A stretch of 6,245 nt of DNA from assembly GCA_023437285.1 (NCBI GenBank), contig JAEZGP010000613.1, forward strand, positions 1 through 6,245, written 5' to 3'. This DNA is from Actinomycetes bacterium. Lineage in GTDB: Bacteria > Actinomycetota > Actinomycetes > Mycobacteriales > Micromonosporaceae. Both the position numbers and the translations under genes were made by a program. Below are positions 1-5,611 of this stretch, one piece after another. Below the pieces are notes generated by a model. The model was not told the origin of the DNA. It did no database searches and saw nothing but the letters and a program-made list of their open reading frames with translations. Numbering within the stretch: position 1 is the stretch's first letter; every line of letters starts with the position of its first letter.

Positions 1-155
1 GACTTGATCAGGGCCAGAGCGTGGATGTGGGCCGGCTCCAGGCCCCGACCGGAGACCGGGAAGTTCTCCACGGCCCGCTGCGTCTGGGCCCGCCACAGCG
101 CGTCCGCCGGTACGGCCACCTCGCCCATCGTGTCCCGCTCGATGCGTACGTCCAC
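1..155 (-). CDS. fumC: Class II fumarate hydratase, N-terminal 51 codons (cut by window edge)
   Basis: Translating the minus strand from the GTG at 155-153 gives 51 residues that run off position 1. They contain [10 protein letters not shown], then [20 protein letters not shown], then [17 protein letters not shown]. This is the characteristic start of class II fumarases, which interconvert fumarate and L-malate in the cytoplasmic TCA cycle as homotetramers. The related aspartase/argininosuccinate lyase superfamily shares the fold, but the DTMGEV...[12 protein letters not shown] pattern is that of FumC. The GTG start is supported by an AGGA Shine-Dalgarno core at 166-163, 7 bases upstream, and by the usual position of the DTMGE motif about 8 residues in. 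The gene lies 48 bases after the ABC permease stop, on the same strand. I see no convincing terminator in that gap, so some read-through is possible. Most of the gene, including the catalytic region, is outside the window. Confidence 0.93.
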   Translation of the reverse strand, partial: MDVRIERDTMGEVAVPADALWRAQTQRAVENFPVSGRGLEPAHIHALALIK

Positions 156-203
156 ATCCCGATCCTGCCAGCTGCCCGACGCAACCGCCCACCATCGGAG
201 CGG

Positions 204-1457
204 TTACTGCCGCAATGCCTCTACCGGCTGGATGCGTGCCGCTCGTACGGCCGGGTACAGCCCTGAGATCAATCCGGTCAGTGCGCCGAGAACCGGTGCG
301 GCAAGCACAGTCCATGGCGCGATGACCGGCGTCCACTGCTGGCCGATTGCCACACCCACGACGACGGCGACGCCGAGACCGGCAGCGACGAGCCCGCCAA
401 CTGCGCCAAGTGAGGCGCTCTCGGACAGGAACTGCGCGGCGATGTGACGGCGCTGGGCACCCAGTGAGCGACGCAGTCCGATCTCGGGCACTCTCTCCAT
501 GACGGCGACCAAGGTCGTATTCGCGATACCCACCGCACCGATCACGAGGCAGATCGCAGCTAGCGCCAGGAAAAGTGCGGAAAGGTCAGTACCGATGGAG
601 TCGCGTAACTGTCGCGGATCGGGAGGCGCCATCGCCTTGAAGCTCTGCGGGGCATCCGGACGCAGAGCCACCGCGACCTGATCAGCCACCACCTTAGCCG
701 CACCCAACCGCGTATCGATCACCATACGAGGCGGCTGCCCGGACACGGAACTGCCTGGCCATAACGCCTCGGCCGTATGTAGCGGTATCCATACCGCAGC
801 CAGTAGCTCCGAGCGCCGGTCGACGGCGTCGACGATGCCGATCACCAGCAATGGCGCACCGTTGACAAACACGACCGGCTGTACGTCCAGCCTGCCGACC
901 CCCAAGCTACTCGCTATCGCACCACCCAACACCACGACGCGCTCCCTGCGGCCGTCAAGTGCGGCGTCGAACGCCCGGCCGAGGCCGATCCTCGCCCGCA
1001 CCGCATCAAAGAGGCCAGGTGATGCGGCGATCACCGGGATGTGGTTGTCCACCGCCGCGCCGGGCAACGGGATACCGGTAACACCGCCGACTATTCGTTG
1101 GGGGACAGTCCAATAGACGCCCGAATAACGTACTCCGTCTATGTTGCGGACGCGAGCGTCCGCGTCCTCCGGGAAAGCGGTACGTTCGGCATTCTCATCG
1201 GCCGTGGTGACATCCTCGACCAGTACCTCAGTCGCGCTGACCTCGGTAAAACGCTTACTGATCTGACCGGTCGCGGTTGCGGTGAGCCCAAGCACAGTCA
1301 CGAAGGCTCCAATTCCCAACACGATTCCAACGACCGTCAGCCCGGTGCGTGCTGGGCGCTGCAACATTCCAGCAATGGACTCCGTCACTAGGTCGCCGAC
1401 GCGCAGTCGGCTCTCTTCGGGGTCCCGCTGCGGGAGGATCCTTGGTCGAAGCCTCAT
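204..1457 (-). CDS. ABC transporter permease, FtsX/MacB family
   Basis: A 417-residue membrane protein. After a short cytoplasmic N-terminus, TM1 spans about residues 39-61 and leads into a large extracellular MacB-type core domain (about 65-288). TM2 is at about 291-317, TM3 at 348-372 and TM4 at 379-402. The cytoplasmic stretch ERVPEIGLRRSLGAQRRHIA (321-340) is the FtsX coupling region that contacts the ATPase, and the C-terminus YPAVRAARIQPVEALRQ is the standard family ending. In E. coli MacB the ATPase is fused to the permease; here it is a separate protein, as is usual in Gram-positives. Such permeases generally act as mechanotransmitters driving export from the outer face or cell-wall processes. 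The ATG at 1457 overlaps the TGA of the ATPase gene by 4 bases (ATGA). The nearest Shine-Dalgarno-like sequence is about 20 bases away, so translational coupling is likely. Substrate unknown. Confidence 0.95.
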   Translation of the reverse strand: MRLRPRILPQRDPEESRLRVGDLVTESIAGMLQRPARTGLTVVGIVLGIGAFVTVLGLTATATGQISKRFTEVSATEVLVEDVTTADENAERTAFPEDADARVRNIDGVRYSGVYWTVPQRIVGGVTGIPLPGAAVDNHIPVIAASPGLFDAVRARIGLGRAFDAALDGRRERVVVLGGAIASSLGVGRLDVQPVVFVNGAPLLVIGIVDAVDRRSELLAAVWIPLHTAEALWPGSSVSGQPPRMVIDTRLGAAKVVADQVAVALRPDAPQSFKAMAPPDPRQLRDSIGTDLSALFLALAAICLVIGAVGIANTTLVAVMERVPEIGLRRSLGAQRRHIAAQFLSESASLGAVGGLVAAGLGVAVVVGVAIGQQWTPVIAPWTVLAAPVLGALTGLISGLYPAVRAARIQPVEALRQ

Positions 1458-2164
1458 GAGTTCGCCATGGCAAGAGGCTCCTCGGTCAACACGCCGTCCT
1501 CAATTCTGACAATGCGATCGGCGCGAGCTGCCACATCGGCGTCATGGGTGACCATAACAACCGTGAGTCCATCGGAATGGAGGTCAGCGATCAGGGCAAG
1601 CACTGTCTCGGCAGTCACCGAGTCGAGATTGCCGGTCGGCTCATCGCAGAGAAGCAACGCCGGCTCGGAAACGAGCGCCCTGGCGATCGCGACGCGCTGG
1701 CGCTCGCCACCAGACATGCGAGACGCCACGGCATCGATTCGGTGGCTGAGACCGACCCGCCGCAAAGCCTGGCGGGCGGCTGCCCGACGCCGACTCGGCG
1801 GCATCCCCTGGTAGATGAGGCCCAGCCCGACATTGTCCTCGGCACTGCGATGGGAGAGCAGGTGGAATGCCTGAAACACCAAACCGATGCGGCGGGCCCG
1901 CAGCGCAGTGCGACGAGTTTCGCGCATCCCGGCCGTGTCCACACCCTGCACGAAGTAGGATCCCCGCGTAGGGCGATCGATGAGACCCAGGACGTTAAGT
2001 AACGTCGACTTGCCCGAACCCGAACGGCCCACAACGGCAAGGTACTGTCCAGGATAGACAGACAGATCGGTCGACCTCATCGCGTGCACCGGTGGCTCGC
2101 CGGGATAGGTCAAGCTAGCATCCCGAAGCTCTACCAGCGGCTGCTCGTGTAAGGCGTCCATCAC
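1454..2164 (-). CDS. ABC transporter ATP-binding protein (MacB/LolD-like)
   Basis: A 236-residue nucleotide-binding subunit with all catalytic motifs intact: Walker A GRSGSGKS (46-53), Q-loop Gln98 in VFQAFHLL, signature MSGGERQRV (150-158), Walker B ALLLCDEP (169-176) with catalytic Glu175, D-loop NLDS (179-182) and H-loop His207 in VTHD. The length and the sequence GLVFQAFHLL...SAEDNV match the LolD/MacB/FtsE-type family that pairs with FtsX-like permeases. It should bind the permease encoded immediately downstream and hydrolyse ATP at the cytoplasmic face. Two starts are possible: GTG at 2164, which overlaps the adaptor stop by 4 bases (GTGA), or the next codon, ATG at 2161, in a TGATG arrangement. 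Neither has a strong Shine-Dalgarno sequence, so translation is probably coupled to the adaptor gene in either case. If the ATG is used the protein is 235 residues. Confidence 0.95.
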   Translation of the reverse strand: MMDALHEQPLVELRDASLTYPGEPPVHAMRSTDLSVYPGQYLAVVGRSGSGKSTLLNVLGLIDRPTRGSYFVQGVDTAGMRETRRTALRARRIGLVFQAFHLLSHRSAEDNVGLGLIYQGMPPSRRRAAARQALRRVGLSHRIDAVASRMSGGERQRVAIARALVSEPALLLCDEPTGNLDSVTAETVLALIADLHSDGLTVVMVTHDADVAARADRIVRIEDGVLTEEPLAMANS

Positions 2165-3558
2165 TGCGCTGAACCTGAACCAACGACGACAAGGTCCCCC
2201 ACCGCAAGACGGTCACCCTCGGCCGACACGGCCACGAAACCTTGGGCGCTCATCCCGGGCACGACGATAATCCGCTCCTCCATCCCGTCCGGCGTTCGCT
2301 TTGTCACGTAGACCTGCCCGTCGGAACCGGCGTAGATCGCTGAGATAGGAACCGATAGTTCGGCGCTGTCACTGACCTTCACCTCGATGCTCAGCCGCAC
2401 ACTCAGCCCGCTGGCTTTCGGATCGACGTTCGGCGTCAAGGTAATCCGTACTGGATATCCTGACGGCGAATCGGCGCCTGAGCTCTCGTCCGATCCCTGC
2501 TCGCTATCCTCAAGTTCGCCAATCGACGCAAGCTGGCCCGTGGCGGACAGTCCCGCGTCGCCCGTGACCTCCACGGTTGCGCCGATCCGGCAAAGAGCTT
2601 TCTGGGCGGCGGTGAGCTTGGCGGTCGCTACCAACTCACCAACAGAGAAGGTCACTAACGGCGAAACGACCTTGGCACCGAGTGTCGCCTTCAGTCCGTC
2701 GACTCTGGCCGGAAAGCTCGGCAGGAACGCCACCTCGCCTTGGGGCAACATCGCACCAGCTACACGCTGCGCATCGGCCAAGTCTTCCTGAGCGTCGGCG
2801 AGATCCTGTTGAGCACGCGTGACAGCCTTCGCCGCGTCGCGCTTCTGTTGACTGGTCGACGCTGGGTCGGCGGCGAGCGAGTTCACCAGGTCGCGTGCGT
2901 CCGTGAGTTGGCGCTGAGCGGCGGTGACCTGGCGCTCCAGCGTCCTCAGTTGCTGGGCGTCGTCCGCGCCGGCAGGCAACGGCTCATAGCCCCGGCTGCG
3001 GTAGAACGCGGTGAGCGCACGCTTGGTGCCTGCGCCGAACACGCCGCTGCGGTCGCCTGACGCGAAGCCCAATCTGTTAATGGCCGCCTGGAGCTGCGCG
3101 ACATCTTTGCCCGACGCACCGGGTTTGAGGTCCCGATATGCCGGAACTGCGCCCTGCAGAACAAACAAAGGGCGACCACTGATCTCCAGAATCGCAGTAC
3201 CAGCCGACACTCGGCTTGCCCGCTTGATCTTGACTGAGGTGACCAACGCCCCACCATCAGCACCGCCGCTGGGGGTGACCTCTATTGATCGCTTCGGGGT
3301 CAACTCACCACGCAAGATCACAACATCTTTGAGGACTCGCTTCTCCACAGCTGCGGTCAGCACCGTCTTCGAAGGTGGCCGGGCATCCGCGGCCATCTGC
3401 TGTGGTGACTTAATCACCAGCGGCGAAAGCAATCCGCCGGCAGCGACGAGGACGGCTCCGCCAAGTACGCCGCCCAGCGTTCGCCGGCGCCGGCGCAGCG
3501 GCAGGAACGTCTGACCTCGCCTGCTGCCTTGCGTCAGCTCATCGTCCGCTGACACCAC
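2161..3558 (-). CDS. Membrane-anchored HlyD/MacA-like adaptor with peptidoglycan-binding domain
   Basis: A 465-residue exported adaptor. An Arg-rich cytoplasmic stretch (LRRRRR, 21-26) precedes one hydrophobic segment (about 29-49), a signal anchor with the bulk outside. Next come a barrel/lipoyl half ending in AILEISGRPLFVLQG (122-136), a peptidoglycan-binding (PG_binding_1) domain (about 147-190, GASGKDVAQLQAAINRLGF), and a heptad-like coiled-coil hairpin rich in Gln, Ala and Asp (about 201-268). The second lipoyl half and beta-barrel end in SVPISAIYAG (402-411) and a membrane-proximal domain. This order is known from actinobacterial adaptors paired with MacB-like ABC transporters. The protein probably links the permease to the cell wall and guides export. 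An acidic, Ser-rich insert (about 349-366) looks like a flexible loop. Start choice: tandem GTG codons at 3558 and 3555; the Shine-Dalgarno GGAGG at 3567-3563 is 4 and 7 bases away, so the second GTG may be the real one. Confidence 0.92.
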   Translation of the reverse strand: MVSADDELTQGSRRGQTFLPLRRRRRTLGGVLGGAVLVAAGGLLSPLVIKSPQQMAADARPPSKTVLTAAVEKRVLKDVVILRGELTPKRSIEVTPSGGADGGALVTSVKIKRASRVSAGTAILEISGRPLFVLQGAVPAYRDLKPGASGKDVAQLQAAINRLGFASGDRSGVFGAGTKRALTAFYRSRGYEPLPAGADDAQQLRTLERQVTAAQRQLTDARDLVNSLAADPASTSQQKRDAAKAVTRAQQDLADAQEDLADAQRVAGAMLPQGEVAFLPSFPARVDGLKATLGAKVVSPLVTFSVGELVATAKLTAAQKALCRIGATVEVTGDAGLSATGQLASIGELEDSEQGSDESSGADSPSGYPVRITLTPNVDPKASGLSVRLSIEVKVSDSAELSVPISAIYAGSDGQVYVTKRTPDGMEERIIVVPGMSAQGFVAVSAEGDRLAVGDLVVVGSGSAQ

Positions 3559-3560
3559 AC

Positions 3561-3569
3561 TTCCTCCCC
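3561..3569 (-). promoter_or_regulatory. Strong ribosome binding site before the adaptor gene
   Basis: On the minus strand the sequence reads GGGGAGGAA, close to the ideal anti-16S match. It lies in the 22-base gap between the lipoprotein stop (3581) and the adaptor's tandem GTG codons. Spacing from the GGAGG core is 4 bases to the first GTG and 7 to the second, which slightly favours the second. It is the strongest ribosome binding site inside the operon and sits at the only non-overlapping junction. Confidence 0.8.
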
Positions 3570-3580
3570 GACACCGAACC

Positions 3581-4531
3581 TCATCCGCCGGCGATGGCCT
3601 TGTTGGCCCGCTCGACCATCCGGTTCAGGACTTGCTTGTACTCGTTGAGCTTGGTTGACTCGCGCTCGATGATTGCGTTCTGGTAAGCGATGTCGGCAGC
3701 GAGCCAGGTCGCGAGCAGCTTGGTGGACTTCTTGCACCCGATGTCGTCCGCGGCACTCCTCAGTTCGTCCGCGCTGATCAGCACGTGGCGCTTGCTCTCG
3801 CCCCGCCGTGTCGCCCAGTACTCGAACGGTTCCATCGGCGAAGAATAGTTCCAACCTGCCTTTTTCATACATGCCGACCACGCCGCAAGCAGTGGCTTGA
3901 CCCTGCTGTCCTGCTGGCTCCGGATCAGCGCTTCGTTGCTGAGATCCTGGACGAAATTTCCGTCCACCGTTGACTGGGCGTCATTAAGGATCAATCGAAG
4001 CTCCTCACCCTGGCATCCCCCCGTGGGGACCGGCTTACCGCCGCTCTCCGTGACCATCCCGAGGTAGACCATCCCAGCTTCACCTGAATACCTGTTCGAC
4101 GCGGCGTTCGGCGCGCTCGCGGCCTCCATGACTCCGGCCTCGTCGTAGCCGTGAGTCTTCGAGCCGATCGGGTCTGACAGGCCATAACGGCTCCAGGTGA
4201 CCAGTGGGAACCTGCCGTCCGGTTGGGCGCCAGCGGCTGGCTCGAACCCAAGCTCACGCATGCATTTGTCCCCGACAATCATCCGGCCACGGGAGACAAT
4301 GCGTGCCTGCTCGTCACTCAGCCAGTAGTGCTCGAGCGGCGGGTCCGTCGCCTTCGGATCCGCAGCCGCGACTATCGCTGGGTCCAGCGCAGGCTCGCCC
4401 TGGTCAAGTGGAGCTAGCGAACTGTTTGGCTTGCCATTGACCTCTTCGGACGGAGTTTCGGCTTTGGAGTCACACGCCGCCAGTACGGCGAAGGCCAAGA
4501 TGGTCGCAATCACCTTGCACGTCGGGCGCAC
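3581..4531 (-). CDS. Putative secreted lipoprotein of unknown function, first gene of the ABC operon
   Basis: A 316-residue protein with a lipoprotein signal peptide: Lys6, a hydrophobic core (7-18) and the lipobox LAAC (17-20). Cys20 would be lipidated and the protein held on the outer face of the membrane. The mature part has a low-complexity linker (21-63) and four cysteines (C90, C173, C221, C266). A CMxxxG[FW] motif occurs twice, CMRELGF (90-96) and CMKKAGW (221-227), suggesting a duplicated half-domain or paired disulfides. The C-terminal third (about 254-314) looks helical. I recall similar CM-x-x-x-G proteins in other actinobacteria but cannot assign a named domain or function. The GTG start at 4531 has an AGGAG Shine-Dalgarno at 4545-4541, spacing 9. 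It is followed after 22 bases by the adaptor gene, so it is probably an extracytoplasmic accessory or substrate-recognition part of the transporter (inference). Confidence 0.88.
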   Translation of the reverse strand: MRPTCKVIATILAFAVLAACDSKAETPSEEVNGKPNSSLAPLDQGEPALDPAIVAAADPKATDPPLEHYWLSDEQARIVSRGRMIVGDKCMRELGFEPAAGAQPDGRFPLVTWSRYGLSDPIGSKTHGYDEAGVMEAASAPNAASNRYSGEAGMVYLGMVTESGGKPVPTGGCQGEELRLILNDAQSTVDGNFVQDLSNEALIRSQQDSRVKPLLAAWSACMKKAGWNYSSPMEPFEYWATRRGESKRHVLISADELRSAADDIGCKKSTKLLATWLAADIAYQNAIIERESTKLNEYKQVLNRMVERANKAIAGG

Positions 4532-4568
4532 CCCGGTTTGCTCCTAGTCTCGATGAGGATCAGCACAA

Positions 4569-4610
4569 CGGACAGGTCCTCGCTCTGTGTGGAACGCGAG
4601 GACCTGTCCG
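4569..4610 (-). terminator. Perfect 15-bp hairpin, probable terminator or attenuator after the I36-like gene
   Basis: The arms CGGACAGGTCCTCGC (4569-4583) and GCGAGGACCTGTCCG (4596-4610) are exact reverse complements around a 12-base loop. The hairpin begins 6 bases after the stop codon of the small secreted-protein gene (4617). Read on the minus strand it is followed only by a short TTGTG, not a long T-run, which is common for actinobacterial terminators. The structure is symmetric and would also form in plus-strand RNA, but no plus-strand gene ends here. Because the lipoprotein start is only 37 bases further on, the hairpin also sits in any transcript that reads through into the ABC operon. 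Confidence 0.85.
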
Positions 4611-4616
4611 ATGACT

Positions 4617-5057
4617 TCAGCCGCAGTAATTCTTGATCACATCAAACTTGTTGTTCATGTTGCCAAGTGTGCCAACGCTGCTGAAGCTACTGTACTTGTC
4701 ATAGCGCTTCCAGGCCATCGCCCATTGGACGAGTGAACCGCCAGCGGTATCACCAAGGTAAACGATCGGATGTCCTGACTGGACAGAATTTCGGCAGCCG
4801 TCCAGGACCTGATTGTCGTAGCTGGACATGCTGTTGTTTGCGAGCGAACTCATGGCGACGAAGCTCGATGAGTACGCCGCCCGCTGACCTCGCGTGCCTT
4901 CGTAGGTAGTTAGGTAGTACCAGCAGAAGTAGCCAGTCGGACATGAAGGCGTTGCCGCCTGCGCCGCAGTTGCCTCTACCGCGGCACCCATGCCCGTTAA
5001 TACCATTGTCAACAAGCCAACCAGCACGGCACGAAACGACTTGGTCTTGAGTCTCAC
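4617..5057 (-). CDS. Small secreted four-cysteine protein, peptidase inhibitor I36-like
   Basis: A 146-residue exported protein. The Sec signal peptide has basic residues at 2-9 (RLKTKSFR), a hydrophobic core (about 10-27) and a likely cleavage site after AQA or AQAA (35-36). The mature chain of about 110 residues has exactly four cysteines (C39, C45, C88, C145), enough for two disulfides. The start of the mature part, CPTGYFCWYYLTTYEG, resembles the CPxGYFCxW...N/GG opening of actinobacterial peptidase inhibitor I36 (SMPI-like, crystallin-type fold) proteins. Those are extracellular metalloprotease inhibitors, but many relatives have no tested activity, so inhibition is not proven. The GTG start at 5057 has GAGGGG (5068-5063) 5 bases upstream. 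GC is about 55%, lower than the operon to its left, and the upstream region is AT-rich; this may indicate acquired DNA. The product ends in YCG and the gene is followed at once by the hairpin at 4569-4610. Confidence 0.82.
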   Translation of the reverse strand: MRLKTKSFRAVLVGLLTMVLTGMGAAVEATAAQAATPSCPTGYFCWYYLTTYEGTRGQRAAYSSSFVAMSSLANNSMSSYDNQVLDGCRNSVQSGHPIVYLGDTAGGSLVQWAMAWKRYDKYSSFSSVGTLGNMNNKFDVIKNYCG

Positions 5058-5267
5058 GCGATCCCCTCACGAACTGGCACTGTCCGTTGCACCAATGGTT
5101 CGAGAGATTTGCAAACTAGCTGATATTTACATGCAGCGGTTTTCCTTGCGTGCGACTGACGTTAGCCTGTCTCGAATGATCAAACAAGACGTATATAAAT
5201 GGATCTAGTATGTACTGAGGACTTTCCAACCAGTACTCAGTTTTAGATCATGAAACGATTTTGTTGA
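5058..5267. promoter_or_regulatory. AT-rich intergenic region, likely control region of the I36-like gene
   Basis: No convincing gene lies here. GC over 5101-5280 is about 41%, far below the neighbours. Minus-strand transcription of the secreted-protein gene must start here or further right, but I could not find a clear -35/-10 pair. TTGGAA (5229-5224) followed 16 bases later by TAGATC (5207-5202) is the best but weak candidate. TATATA-like sequence lies near 5192-5198. The region also holds the repeats near 5212-5241 and a GATCA/TGATC inverted pair (5246-5250 and 5265-5269). Confidence 0.5.
5212..5241. repeat. Overlapping direct and inverted repeats, possible operator
   Basis: GTACTGAG (5212-5219) recurs as GTACTCAG (5233-5240), 7 of 8 bases identical, with starts 21 bases apart, that is two helical turns. 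The same bases also form inverted pairs: GTACTG/CAGTAC (5212-5217 and 5231-5236) and ACTGAG/CTCAGT (5214-5219 and 5236-5241). The second pair is followed by TTT on the plus strand and could be a weak terminator instead. It lies upstream of the minus-strand secreted-protein gene and next to the transposase remnant. Function is inferred from spacing only. Confidence 0.35.
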
Positions 5268-5609
5268 TCGGTCGTTGTTGATGGTGCGGTCAAACTCGCG
5301 ACGGTCGATGACATTGCTGCCTGGGATGCGGGTCTTTGCGCGTTGACGGACGAATTGAGCTGGCTGTTCAACCGACCGGAGCCGAAGGTGACGTTCGGGC
5401 GGCTGGTCCGGGCACTGCCGTCGGATGTGGCGAAGAAGACCTGTTGAGGGCTGGCCGAGCACGTCGGGTTGGCGAATCCGCAGCCGTTGCAGCATTTTTT
5501 CAACTCGGCCGCGTGGGACGCCGACGTGCTTGGTGATGAGGTCTGCATTTGTGTCCGTCGTGGACTGTCGGATGTGGGTGGTGCGTCGGTCTTCGACGAC
5601 ACAACCACC
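5268..5609 (+). pseudogene. IS701-family transposase remnant (N-terminal third, in-frame stop, truncated)
   Basis: The frame beginning at 5268 reads VDDIAAWDAGL, then LFNRPEPKVTFGRLVRALPS, DVAKKTC-stop-GLAEHVGLANP, LQHFFNSAAWDADVLGDEV and DVGGASVFDDT. This matches the N-terminal part of IS701-family DDE transposases, where the usual sequences are like KKNCWxLAEHAG, LQHLLxxAxWDAD and LVVDETG. The TGA at 5445-5447 falls exactly where the conserved Trp (TGG) is expected, so a single G-to-A change made the nonsense codon. No start codon is in frame after the TGA at 5265, and homology stops right after the first catalytic-type Asp region (about 5603). The remaining two thirds, including the rest of the catalytic triad, and both terminal inverted repeats are missing. 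It cannot encode an active transposase. It abuts the PIN gene fragment at 5612. Confidence 0.8.
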
Positions 5610-5611
5610 GC

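Noticed and set aside
156..203. Terminator between the permease and fumC
   Set aside because: Only a 5-bp CCGAT/ATCGG pair about 30 bases apart was found. It is too weak to call.
4..447. Plus-strand open frames of 147 and 81 codons over the left end
   Set aside because: They lie antisense to fumC and to the permease C-terminus, whose protein sequences are clearly conserved. Their own products look like random GC-rich translation.
4750..5070. Alternative minus-strand frame starting at an ATG at 5070 and overlapping the secreted-protein gene
   Set aside because: The GTG-initiated frame at 5057 has a good signal peptide, four cysteines, the I36-like motif and a better ribosome binding site.
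4990..5208. Plus-strand frame of 72 codons crossing the start of the secreted-protein gene into the AT-rich region
   Set aside because: It begins antisense to a signal peptide, has no recognisable family and no good ribosome binding site. A small real gene cannot be fully excluded.
5202..5229. Promoter for the secreted-protein gene (TTGGAA, 16 bases, TAGATC on the minus strand)
   Set aside because: The -10 element lacks the final T and the spacing is short. Mentioned in the regional entry but not called as a site.
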